A DNA stretch of 7,703 bases from Candidatus Aerophobota bacterium (GCA_030615365.1 JAUWZM010000105.1:1-7703); one strand, 5' to 3'; shown: positions 1-7,091, numbered from the stretch's first letter. The notes: generated by a model from the letters alone, not told the origin. Numbers and translations: made by a program.

Positions 1-309
1 AGCCCAATTATTAAAGATTAAACTATAGTAAACTATTACATCTATTCCCCTTTGATGACAAAGATCTATAATCTCCCCTAATATATCTTTTCCTTTTAAT
101 CCCTTGTGCATATAGCCTGTTTTTGTGGGCCAGTAACAGTGACCAACATGAGAGTTAGCATACACTATAGCTGTGGTAACCTTAGATAAACTTAGCATCT
201 CTACATATATTTTGGGATCGAACTGAGAGAGGAATTCCTCATTCCAGTCAGGGGTATGCATATCAACCAGATTACGACGATAGCTTTTTTGAAACCATTT
301 CTCTTTCAT
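1..309 (-). CDS. Glycoside hydrolase (GHL6-like), N-terminal 103 codons, cut by left window edge
   Basis: This is the start of a second copy of the hydrolase encoded at 1590-3680. A hand translation gives 103 residues that align without gaps to residues 1-103 of that protein, with 70 identical. Shared stretches include KWFQKSYR, SHVGHC, WPTKTG, GLKGKD and YYSLIFNNWA. It has no signal peptide, so it should act in the cytoplasm. The start at 307-309 is chosen because it matches the paralogue's start and has a GGAGG site at 316-320 with a 6-base gap. An in-frame ATG at 322-324 overlaps the stop of the preceding gene (TAATG), but using it would place that site inside the gene. The gene lies 14 bases after the GH5-like gene, so it is surely in the same operon. 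The catalytic region and the rest of the gene lie outside the window, so whether it is intact is unknown. Confidence 0.85.
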   Translation of the reverse strand, partial: MKEKWFQKSYRRNLVDMHTPDWNEEFLSQFDPKIYVEMLSLSKVTTAIVYANSHVGHCYWPTKTGYMHKGLKGKDILGEIIDLCHQRGIDVIVYYSLIFNNWA

Positions 310-323
310 TTTTCTCCTCCACA

Positions 324-1346
324 TTATTTAGATAAAGTAAGGTATTCCTTTAAAAAAGAAGCCACTGGACGTTTCTTTCCTCCTGGGTGAATCAAGCCAT
401 GATTGGGAGTAATTTTGGAAACCATAAGCTGGAAGACATAGAAACCTATTTTTTCTTTGGTGAGGATTGGTAATACATCTTTAAAAAGGGCAAGTTGAAC
501 CTCATCGCAGATAATTTGAGCATTTTCCGGTGAGAGTTTTTCTATCCCTATTGGATAAGGAGGGTTAAGACTTCCACCCACCTCAGTAATTAAGATGGGT
601 TTTTCTTCATATTTTGATACACCCCTAACCCATTTTAGGCATTCCATTATTATTCTTAAATTATCAGGGTAAATGTGGAAGGATAAAACATCCTCAAAGG
701 CATAAATTTCTCGGTTATGCAAAGGATGTACTACCCCAACTGTTAGAGGAATTTTAGATTGAAGGCTTCTTACAAGATTGGAAAAATGAGCCACAAACCT
801 GACATATTCCTCTCCCATTAAAACCACCTCTTCTGGGCCAACTGCACGGGGCTCACCATTTTTGGGATGAATATGTATCCAAACTCTACAAGGTTCATTC
901 ATAATATCATAAAGGAGAATTCGCTCATCATTCTTATGAGAACCCACGATATCTTTTATATATTTCTCATAATCTTTCCAATACTTCTCGCCTAATAACT
1001 CATGGCCGGGATTAGCTATCCACCCTTTGACATAGCCTTTTTTGATTTCATCAGAGAAGCCAAAGCAGCCATCAAACAAGATTAAAATTAGCTTAATTTT
1101 ATGATTAGCACAAAGGGATAAAAAATTCTCCAGTCTATTTAAAAAATCCTGATGATTTTTCTTATATACCTGGTAATGCAAAAAAACTCTTAGACTGTTT
1201 AAACCCAAATCTTCAGCGTATCCTAACTCCTGGTCAATAACCTCTCTTTGATAATTACCCCACATATCAACGGGATTTTTAGCATAAGAGGGAACATAAT
1301 TAGCCCCATAAATTTGCTTGCAAACCTTATAAAGATCTTTATCCAT
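324..1346 (-). CDS. Clan GH-A glycoside hydrolase, GH5-like (cellulase superfamily)
   Basis: This 340-residue protein is a single (beta/alpha)8-barrel hydrolase expected to cleave beta-linked sugars by a retaining mechanism. The clan GH-A signature is clear. DIMNEP at about 147-152 puts the acid/base at Glu151, and ILITEVGG at about 251-258 puts the nucleophile at Glu255 near the end of strand 7. SFHIY (222-226) supplies the His/Tyr pair usual between them, and Arg53 in LRVF fits the conserved strand-2 arginine. There is no signal peptide or binding module, and the length is that of a bare catalytic domain, so it should work on imported oligosaccharides. AGGGG at about 1356-1360 precedes the ATG with a 9-base gap. 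The stop of a tiny upstream ORF lies only 3 bases before the ATG, which would permit coupled translation. The substrate (mannan, glucan, xylan or other) cannot be read from the sequence. Clan membership is secure; assignment to GH5 rather than a neighbouring family is likely but not proven. Confidence 0.85.
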   Translation of the reverse strand: MDKDLYKVCKQIYGANYVPSYAKNPVDMWGNYQREVIDQELGYAEDLGLNSLRVFLHYQVYKKNHQDFLNRLENFLSLCANHKIKLILILFDGCFGFSDEIKKGYVKGWIANPGHELLGEKYWKDYEKYIKDIVGSHKNDERILLYDIMNEPCRVWIHIHPKNGEPRAVGPEEVVLMGEEYVRFVAHFSNLVRSLQSKIPLTVGVVHPLHNREIYAFEDVLSFHIYPDNLRIIMECLKWVRGVSKYEEKPILITEVGGSLNPPYPIGIEKLSPENAQIICDEVQLALFKDVLPILTKEKIGFYVFQLMVSKITPNHGLIHPGGKKRPVASFLKEYLTLSK

Positions 1347-1349
1347 TAT

Positions 1350-1468
1350 TTATATCCCCTTATATATTGGATTTTGAAAACTTTTGATAATGTGCACTAC
1401 ATTAAACAAGTCTTCTTTTGTATCTGCTAAGTGAATGTGCATTATCCTGCAGGCAAATTTTTTATCAC
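1350..1468 (-). pseudogene. Tiny split ORF (8 + 30 codons), leader peptide or gene remnant
   Basis: A GTG at 1466-1468 has a good AGGAG site at 1476-1480 (7-base gap) and codes for MIKNLPAG, then stops. The stop overlaps an ATG at 1440-1442 (TAATG), which opens a 30-codon ORF beginning MHIHLADTKEDLF and ending at 1350. That frame is also open for ten codons upstream of the ATG, so a single frameshift would fuse the two parts. The ORF ends 3 bases before the GH5-like gene. The GTG stands in the position that the ATG of the 696-residue hydrolase occupies in the related spacer at 3687-3752. It could be a broken gene, a coupling or leader peptide, or chance. I do not recognise the peptide. Confidence 0.3.
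1388..1404. repeat. Short inverted repeat in the spacer before the GH5-like gene
   Basis: TAATGT and ACATTA form perfect 6-base arms around GCACT. The site lies inside the 30-codon ORF and about 45 bases upstream of the GH5-like start. It could be an operator or chance in AT-rich DNA. Confidence 0.25.
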
Positions 1469-1475
1469 CTTTTTA

Positions 1476-1534
1476 CTCCTTATTCTTTTATTTTTCTAAT
1501 TTCGTCTAATCTAATTATTTTTTTCCAGAATCAC
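1476..1534 (-). repeat. Junction repeat, copy A (downstream of the 696-residue hydrolase gene)
   Basis: On the minus strand this reads GTGATTCTGG, a run of A, TAATTAG, then ATTAGACGA and an A-rich stretch ending in AGGAG. It matches copy B at 3687-3752 in the same order and orientation, with small indels. In the frame GGT GAT TCT GGA AAA it encodes GDSGKK and a stop, parallel to SDAGKNN and a stop in copy B. It therefore seems to carry the tail of the broken GH127-like ORF plus the following leader. The two copies flank the 696-residue hydrolase gene as direct repeats. Confidence 0.6.
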
Positions 1535-1589
1535 CTTCCTTTCTTAAAATTTTTTTCACCTTACCTTTTAGCTTCCTAAAAAAACAGCT

Positions 1590-3680
1590 TTACTTATAAT
1601 CCAGAGCTAACATTAAAAAGGTCTCCAATTTAGGAGAGGTGAATTCCAGATAGTCTTTTTTCACCTCATAGGTTAATTCTTTTTCCTCAGGAAGTTTTAT
1701 TAATCTCTTAGGTTCCTTTCCATCCAGTCTTACCCTTAGTTTTATTCCTTCTATCGGAATATTAGGAAGTTCTTTTTGAAAGTTAAGAAGGTTAATAAGG
1801 TAGCGCTTCTTATCCTTTTTATGAAAAGAGGTTATCTCTACCGGTTTAGGAGCATCTGCTTCCAGGAAAAATGGCTTTGGAGAAAGCATCTTCATTAAAT
1901 TGATGAAGATTTTTCTATGAGCCTCTGGCTGTGCTGTTTCCAAATCTGCTGTGATATAGAGGACCTTTCCCCTGCCGTACTCATTCAAAGCAATAGCAGG
2001 GTAATCAGTAAGAATACCCGGAGGATCGTCGTGAGTGCAGACAAACCGAGTTGTATCCTTGGGATCAGTATAGGGAAGGGCAAGGGTTGCCAAAATTTTT
2101 ACTTTTTCCTTTGCTTTCACCTTAAGTTGGGAGTTAAAGATAGTCAAAGGATATTTGGCAGAGCAAGAGCTGAGAATATTCTTTCCCTCCTCAGTGGGAG
2201 AGAAGTAGGTAACCTTTTCTCTTGTTTCACCTAGATAGGAAACACCCAAAAGCTCAGACAAAAGAAAATCTTTTCTCTTCTTCCCATCCTTGGTAAAAAC
2301 AGATGCATACTTGCTGACATAGAGACTTCCTCCCGAGGCAACAAAGCTCTTTAGCGCCTCGATTTCCTCCTCGTCAATGATGAGCAGGTTGGGAAGGATG
2401 ATGATTTGATAGGAGGAAAGTTCCTTGAGGTTCTTTTTAGTAATAACCCCAAAGGGGATATGGTTATACAAGAGGGATTGAGCAGCACCGCGCGCAGCCT
2501 GAGAGTGAGGAGAAAGAGAACGCGGGCGTTTTTCTGTTATCTCACTTACCTTTTTTCCATTATCTTCCAGATAGATCCTTGACTCAAGACCAACGTATAT
2601 ACCAACATCCTGACAGGGCTCTCCTCCAAGATATCTTTCATACTTTTGCGTTTCTTTAAAAATCTCTCCTATCTGCTTATAAACCTTTTTATCTAAGGTT
2701 CCTACAGGGTCAATGGTGTGGTTAAGACAAAAAGAGCTGCCATTAGCCAAAGATGCATACACCTGTGCCTCTAATAGTTCTTTAGGTTTCATGGTGATGT
2801 GATCCTGGGAGTTAGGAAAACAGGCAGAGGTTATGAATTCAGAAGGTACATTCTTGCCCAGTTTGTAGAAAAGCTTAGAGAAAAAAGATTGTTGCAGGGA
2901 ATCTTCATAGAGGTCCGCCGCCATATAGTCGTTTTCCTTGGCTAAGTCAATGCTTGCCCCCAATATCCAGTTCCATAAGAATGCACCGGATTGGTGGGTA
3001 ACTGTAATAGTTGGCTTTAATTTCTTTGCCGTAGAGGTAATCAAAGTGGCAAATTCTGCCAGCCACTCTTCTCTTTTTCTTTGAAATTTAACCCATCCTG
3101 GATCTTCCCAATTGATGACTGTGGGAATCTCTCCCCCTACTTCCAGGGCATATCTTTTCTGGCAATGAGAGCAGTAGCACACATCAGGCCAGAAGGTCAT
3201 ATCGAACCACATACCCTCAAACTCATAGTTCTTACAGAGTTCTTCAATTTGTGCCACTGCAAAATCCCGATAAGGAGAATTAGGGCAACAGATAAGAAGG
3301 CGAGAAGACCAAAGACGACTGCCCTCCTTTCCCCGAGCATTGATAATTCTCCAATCAGGATTATTGTTATAGGCCCAATTGTTAAAGATTAGACTGTAGT
3401 AAAGTATTACATCTATCCCCTTTTGATTACAAAGCTTAATAACCTCCCCCACCATATCTTTTCCTTTTAATCCCCTATGCATATGGCCTGTTTTAGTGGG
3501 CCAGTTACAGTGACCAACATGAGAGTGAGTATAGAACAAAGTTGAGCTAACGTTAGCAAGAGTTAACATATCTACGTATTTTTTGGAATCGAACTCAGAT
3601 AAGAATCTTTTATCCCAATCAGTGATAAACATGTCAACTATATTGTGTCTATAGCTTTTTTGAAACCATTTCTTTTTCAT
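1590..3680 (-). CDS. Glycoside hydrolase: GHL6/fucosidase-like barrel plus GH42-type trimerisation-like domain
   Basis: The 696-residue protein has three parts. Residues 1 to about 350 form a (beta/alpha)8-type catalytic domain like the 'hypothetical glycosyl hydrolase 6' group related to GH29 fucosidases. EGMWFDM (155-161) places Asp160 as the probable nucleophile, followed by the Cys cluster CYCSHC (168-173) and a VTHQSG strand (227-232). Residues about 355-600 resemble the flavodoxin/amidotransferase-like middle domain of GH42 beta-galactosidases (LSSYQIIILPN, VASGGSLYVS, YGRGKVLYIT). The remainder looks like a beta-sandwich tail. There is no signal peptide, so the enzyme is cytoplasmic and probably trims imported oligosaccharides. 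The ATG at 3678-3680 has GGGGAG at 3687-3692 with a 6-base gap. A truncated paralogue is present at 1-309. The substrate could be an alpha-fucoside, a beta-galactoside or other; the sequence does not decide. The fold assignment rests on recalled family motifs. Confidence 0.75.
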   Translation of the reverse strand: MKKKWFQKSYRHNIVDMFITDWDKRFLSEFDSKKYVDMLTLANVSSTLFYTHSHVGHCNWPTKTGHMHRGLKGKDMVGEVIKLCNQKGIDVILYYSLIFNNWAYNNNPDWRIINARGKEGSRLWSSRLLICCPNSPYRDFAVAQIEELCKNYEFEGMWFDMTFWPDVCYCSHCQKRYALEVGGEIPTVINWEDPGWVKFQRKREEWLAEFATLITSTAKKLKPTITVTHQSGAFLWNWILGASIDLAKENDYMAADLYEDSLQQSFFSKLFYKLGKNVPSEFITSACFPNSQDHITMKPKELLEAQVYASLANGSSFCLNHTIDPVGTLDKKVYKQIGEIFKETQKYERYLGGEPCQDVGIYVGLESRIYLEDNGKKVSEITEKRPRSLSPHSQAARGAAQSLLYNHIPFGVITKKNLKELSSYQIIILPNLLIIDEEEIEALKSFVASGGSLYVSKYASVFTKDGKKRKDFLLSELLGVSYLGETREKVTYFSPTEEGKNILSSCSAKYPLTIFNSQLKVKAKEKVKILATLALPYTDPKDTTRFVCTHDDPPGILTDYPAIALNEYGRGKVLYITADLETAQPEAHRKIFINLMKMLSPKPFFLEADAPKPVEITSFHKKDKKRYLINLLNFQKELPNIPIEGIKLRVRLDGKEPKRLIKLPEEKELTYEVKKDYLEFTSPKLETFLMLALDYK

Positions 3681-3686
3681 TTTTTT

Positions 3687-3752
3687 CTCCCCTTTTTTTA
3701 TTTTCTAGTCTAGTCTATTCTTATCTCGTCTAATTATTTTTTCCAGCATCAC
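3687..3752 (-). repeat. Junction repeat, copy B (upstream of the 696-residue hydrolase gene)
   Basis: This is the partner of the repeat at 1476-1534. The best match is the plus-strand stretch 3726-3752 against 1502-1534 (TCGTCTAAT, then AATTATTTTTT, CCAG and ATCAC). The similarity then continues loosely through an A-rich leader into the ribosome binding site. The stop codon of the GH127-like remnant lies inside it. Confidence 0.6.
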
Positions 3753-3935
3753 TCAGTCCAGCTCTTTCACGAAAACCTTTTAACATATCGTCATTGGGAA
3801 TAGCTAAGTAGTATTGTTTCATTCGATTGAACTGTTCCTGAAACATACTTTTCTTAATTGGATACCACAAAAATTAAACGGTGTAATAACCTCTGCTGTT
3901 TTGTATCTTACTTTTTCTTTAGCCTTAATTTCCAT
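3730..3935 (-). pseudogene. Broken N-terminal fragment of a probable GH127 (DUF1680) hydrolase
   Basis: A strong AGGAGGA site (3941-3947) sits 5 bases before an ATG at 3933-3935. It opens a 38-codon frame starting MEIKAKEKVRYK that stops at 3819. The next frame, from before 3846 to the stop at 3730, reads FQEQFNRMKQYYLAI and then DDMLKGFRERAGL and SDAGKNN. The pattern of a tyrosine-rich turn, 'D-x-L-L-x-x-F-R-x-x-A-G-L' and then G is that of the N-terminal region of DUF1680/GH127 beta-L-arabinofuranosidase-like proteins, which run several hundred residues. One extra T in the T-run near 3873-3877 would join the frames as NFLWYPIKKS. So the piece carries both a frameshift and a truncation that removes nearly the whole catalytic domain. 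The intact ribosome binding site suggests recent loss. The family call comes from a short motif and is moderately sure; the broken state is clearer. Confidence 0.55.
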
Positions 3936-3982
3936 GTAATTCCTCCTGGTAGTACATAATTTTGATTTTTCTTTAGACAGGC

Positions 3983-4019
3983 GAGGGTTTCTGCTTAAAA
4001 GATAAAAACAGAAACCCTC
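3983..4019 (-). terminator. Perfect 11-bp hairpin just after the solute-binding protein gene
   Basis: GAGGGTTTCTG (3983-3993) and CAGAAACCCTC (4009-4019) are perfect inverted arms around a 15-base loop, beginning 17 bases after the stop at 4036. On the minus strand the bases after the stem (GCCTGTC) are not a T-run, so this is a poor intrinsic terminator for the operon. A partial attenuator or an mRNA-protecting 3' hairpin is more likely, which would keep the binding protein more abundant than the enzymes. The plus strand has a T-rich tail after the stem, but no plus-strand gene needs it. Confidence 0.65.
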
Positions 4020-4035
4020 ATTGCTTTCTTTCTTA

Positions 4036-5988
4036 CTATTTTTTCCAGAAGAATTGGTATATGCGATTAAAATTACCGCATCCTACATCAGGATTATCAA
4101 CACTATAAGTATCGGTATTGACGTTTCCCAGGTTAATATTCGTTATAGCAGGAAAAGGCGGCAGGCCTATAACACCAATGTGCCAAAGCCCTTCAGCCCA
4201 GATATCAAAGACCTCTGTTAGCACTTTGTTTCTTTCCTCTTCTGGAAGGAATGGAACATCATCGTACAACGAGGCCATTCTTTTTACCTCATCCGGTGGC
4301 TCTTCACCTTTTTCACCATTCGTGTTCAACCAGGTCATCCATTGGGGAGCCCAGAGCCTTCCCTTGACAGAGGCATTCATACCTGCTACAATTGAGGGTT
4401 CTGAAGATTCAGAGTAACCCCAGAGGGCAATCATATATGTACCCCCGGCAAAACAAGTATGCATATACGTAGGGTCTACCGGATGAATGGAGACCTTAAT
4501 CCCAACTTCTTCCAGGTATTCTTTAACAATTTCGGTTGAAGCACCTGGAGTAAGTATCGTAAGTATCACCAGAGAGAGGGGTTTACCATCAGACCTAAAG
4601 CGATACCCTTGTTTATCCCGTTTATTTAAACCCATTTCATCTAAGAGTTGATTAGCTTTTTCTGTATCATATTCAGTATAAGTACTGCCCCATTCCTCTT
4701 TGTAAAAGCTACAACTTGGATGAATTGTTGCTTGACGTCCTACACCTTTTCCATAAAAGAGAATCTCATTGATTTCCTCACGATTGATTGCTAAAGAGAA
4801 TGCTCGGCGAAATCTCACGTCTCTCAAAATGTCACCTATGGCCGAATCCTCATTGTAATTCTGGTTAATTAGATAACCAACTTCTGAACCGCGGAGATTC
4901 TTAGCTAACCAAACATAATACCCTCCTTTTTCTGCTCCTCCCATAAGAACAGGATAATCTGCTGGACTGGTAATCCAAGATTCATAATCATATTCTCCGG
5001 CTACCATTCTCAAGATAAGCGTTTCTTTTGTTGTAAATATAGTAGCTTTAATCGTATCGATATAGGGGAGTTGATTACCAGCAGTATCTATCTTATAGTA
5101 GTAGGGATTTCGCTCGTATACCACTCCTTCGGTGAGTATTTGCTTGGTTACCCAGGGACCAAGGGAGGGGATATCTGGATTTGGTTGCCTAAGCCCATGG
5201 AAATATCTTTTGACATTAAAAAGCTCCCACCAATGGTCATAATTATTCTCTTTTGCCAATTCATCTGCTTCAGTATTATAATCTATATGATACTTTTCAA
5301 GAGCGTGCTTAGGCAGGAAAATATAGTTTTGGCATCCCTTAATTAAGGTACCAGATAGATACCAAACTATACTCCAATAGGGTTTGCTAAAGTGGAAGCT
5401 AACTGTGTAATCATCCACTTTTTCTACAATCATTAACTTTCCACCTGGCATAAATTCCTTAGGCTTAACTGGTGCAATTTCATCATTTAAGATCACAGCT
5501 TCCCAGTAGAAAAGGATGTCATCTGCTGTAAAGGGTGCACCATCTGACCATTTCATTCCTTTTCTTAAGTACAAGGTAAGAGTCTTTCCTTCGTCTGAAA
5601 ATTCCCAGCCTTTGGCAATATTCGGAACTACTTTTTCAGCCTTGCGATTTAAACTAAGCATATACTCCATCGTGTAAACTGAAGCTTCAGCCCAGAAACC
5701 CATATTTAGCATACCCAGACGAAGAGTTCCTCCATATGTTCCAACCTCCTCAAATGGTTTATCCACCAAAGGTTCTTCAGGAAGTCTTTGCTCTATTGGC
5801 GGAAGCTCACCGGCAGCTACTTTTAATCTGAGCATAGGGGCTTCACTGAATTTCTCTATTTTGTTTCCTGTAGCTTCTTCATACTCTTGAAGAGTAGACC
5901 ACTGCCAGGTTGTCTCAGCTAAAAGTGGAACTGCTGAGAACAGGCATATTGCCCCACTTAACAAAACAACCATTAATTTTCTTATCAC
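4036..5988 (-). CDS. ABC transporter substrate-binding protein, family 5 (oligopeptide/oligosaccharide type)
   Basis: This 650-residue protein captures a solute outside the membrane and delivers it to an ABC permease. It opens with a Sec signal peptide: a KK/R-type basic start, a hydrophobic core (about 6-22) and a likely cut after LLA at 24. Cys15 has no proper lipobox, so it is probably a soluble periplasmic or loosely held protein. The SBP_bac_5 signature is plain: WEFSDEGKTLTLYLRKGMKWSDG then APFTADDILF span about 128-160, and VRFRRAFSLAINREEI spans about 391-406. YGGTLRLG (85-92) is the usual first strand. The length is at the upper end for the family, typical of the long forms with an N-terminal 'APML...LPP...RLPEEP' extension (50-73). 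The start codon is GTG at 5986-5988, with AGGAGG at 5995-6000 and a 6-base gap; the ATG five codons later would shorten the basic segment. The hydrolases that follow make an oligosaccharide ligand more likely than a peptide. No permease genes adjoin it. Confidence 0.92.
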   Translation of the reverse strand: MIRKLMVVLLSGAICLFSAVPLLAETTWQWSTLQEYEEATGNKIEKFSEAPMLRLKVAAGELPPIEQRLPEEPLVDKPFEEVGTYGGTLRLGMLNMGFWAEASVYTMEYMLSLNRKAEKVVPNIAKGWEFSDEGKTLTLYLRKGMKWSDGAPFTADDILFYWEAVILNDEIAPVKPKEFMPGGKLMIVEKVDDYTVSFHFSKPYWSIVWYLSGTLIKGCQNYIFLPKHALEKYHIDYNTEADELAKENNYDHWWELFNVKRYFHGLRQPNPDIPSLGPWVTKQILTEGVVYERNPYYYKIDTAGNQLPYIDTIKATIFTTKETLILRMVAGEYDYESWITSPADYPVLMGGAEKGGYYVWLAKNLRGSEVGYLINQNYNEDSAIGDILRDVRFRRAFSLAINREEINEILFYGKGVGRQATIHPSCSFYKEEWGSTYTEYDTEKANQLLDEMGLNKRDKQGYRFRSDGKPLSLVILTILTPGASTEIVKEYLEEVGIKVSIHPVDPTYMHTCFAGGTYMIALWGYSESSEPSIVAGMNASVKGRLWAPQWMTWLNTNGEKGEEPPDEVKRMASLYDDVPFLPEEERNKVLTEVFDIWAEGLWHIGVIGLPPFPAITNINLGNVNTDTYSVDNPDVGCGNFNRIYQFFWKK

Positions 5989-6048
5989 TTTTTTCCTCCT
6001 TAATAAGATTTATTTTTTTATATTATGAGCTACCGACCTGTCTATCTC

Positions 6049-6060
6049 TCACCTCCTCCT
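6049..6060 (-). promoter_or_regulatory. Very strong Shine-Dalgarno sequence without an evident gene
   Basis: The minus strand reads AGGAGGAGGTGA, which includes a nine-base perfect match (AGGAGGTGA) to the 16S rRNA tail. No ATG, GTG or TTG of a real gene follows; the next 60 bases reach the binding protein's own separate ribosome binding site. Its TGA closes an 18-codon arginine-rich ORF (ATG at 6103-6105) that begins two codons after, and in frame with, the stop of the regulator gene. It may be a remnant of a lost small gene, or a standby ribosome site for the downstream gene. Confidence 0.4.
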
Positions 6061-6108
6061 GGCCCTATTTTTAGTTCTTCGGTTATCGATGTCCTGGCAG
6101 TTCATCTC

Positions 6109-7068
6109 TTACAATGACTTTTCTTTAATCTCTATCAAACTACTTGCGGTTTCCTCATCGGTAATGAGTATCTTTATAAATCCGCCCTGAATGGTACCCA
6201 AAATAGCCTTTACTTTGTCTTTTCCTCCAGCTAGCCCTATTACATTTTCCATTGGCCTCAAATCTTCTATAGGTAAAGCTACTATCCTTTCGTGTAAGTC
6301 ACAGTCTACTTTTTTACCTTCTATATTAAAAAACTGGGCTAAAATATCTCCCACTGCTCCCTGTCGACGCAGTGTTTCTGTTTCTGTTAAACTTATGTAT
6401 CGCATCTTAACCAGAGTTGATTCCCCTGCTGTACCTGCACCTATACTTACCATAGAATAATCTGCTTGCACGGCCATTCCTAAAGCTTGTCTTATTGTTA
6501 CGTCGGACTTAAAAGACCTACACAACTCTTTAGAGGCTGTAATGGCAGGTGCATGAATATAGTAGCACTTTCCTTTGAAGGTATCGGCTAATTTACCACC
6601 AATTTTGTAAGGATCTAAGAAAAAAGAGGGAGTTAACCCACCAACTAAAGTTACTATTCTTAAGTTACTTATTCTATGAGGATTGATAAACTTAACCACT
6701 TCGGAAATAGTTTGACCCCAACCTACAGCAAATAAATTTCCATTTTTAAGGTGTTTTTCCAGGTATAAAGCGGCAGCTTTCCCTAAGGATTCTCTGAGAG
6801 TATCTTCTCCATTTGATACAGGAATTACTAAAGCATCCTTTAAATGAAAGGTTGAAATTAACTTTTGTTCTATTGACAAACAATTATAAAGAGGTGTTGT
6901 AATATTTATATGGACCATACCCTCTTCCCTTGCTCTTTTTAAAAGCTGCAAAACTCTAATTCTGGATGTCTCAAACTTCTTTGCAATTTGACTTTGGGTC
7001 ATATTTTGCTTATAATACATCCAGACTATTCTGCTAAGAAGATCTATCTCAGAAGGGTCTTTTAACAT
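6109..7068 (-). CDS. SorC/DeoR-family sugar-responsive transcriptional regulator
   Basis: This 319-residue regulator has the SorC layout. A winged helix-turn-helix occupies about 8-55 (MTQSQIAKKFETSRIRVLQLLKRA, with the recognition helix near 34-46). A sugar-phosphate-binding domain resembling an isomerase fold occupies about 62-315. Family hallmarks are GWGQT (116-120), TLVGG (140-144), GAVGDI (237-242) and the C-terminal AGGKDKVKAILG and LITDEETA segments. Length is normal for the family. Members usually bind a phosphorylated sugar and repress or activate the adjoining catabolic operon. The gene is first behind the 7123-7150 promoter, so it probably controls itself and the transport/hydrolase genes behind it. 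The ATG at 7066-7068 has only a weak AGGA site about 11 bases upstream, which suggests low expression. A 120-base gap separates it from the binding-protein gene. The ligand is not predictable. Confidence 0.93.
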   Translation of the reverse strand: MLKDPSEIDLLSRIVWMYYKQNMTQSQIAKKFETSRIRVLQLLKRAREEGMVHINITTPLYNCLSIEQKLISTFHLKDALVIPVSNGEDTLRESLGKAAALYLEKHLKNGNLFAVGWGQTISEVVKFINPHRISNLRIVTLVGGLTPSFFLDPYKIGGKLADTFKGKCYYIHAPAITASKELCRSFKSDVTIRQALGMAVQADYSMVSIGAGTAGESTLVKMRYISLTETETLRRQGAVGDILAQFFNIEGKKVDCDLHERIVALPIEDLRPMENVIGLAGGKDKVKAILGTIQGGFIKILITDEETASSLIEIKEKSL

Positions 7069-7091
7069 TTTGAATACGTTCCTGTTTATGT

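Noticed and set aside
1917..2234. Plus-strand open frame of 105 codons inside the large hydrolase gene
   Set aside because: It is antisense to a clearly coding region, has no recognisable motif, and has no promoter or ribosome binding site of its own. The other plus-strand frames at 1248-1430, 3081-3392, 4021-4221, 4118-4417, 5071-5346 and 6191-6460 were rejected on the same grounds.
1476..3752. Insertion sequence or transposon bounded by the junction repeats
   Set aside because: The repeats are direct and imperfect, and they lie around a hydrolase gene with no transposase or terminal inverted repeats. The coding tail they share points to duplication instead.
5986..5988. Later ATG five codons into the binding protein as the true start
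   Set aside because: The GTG has AGGAGG at ideal spacing and preserves the basic residues needed at the front of the signal peptide.
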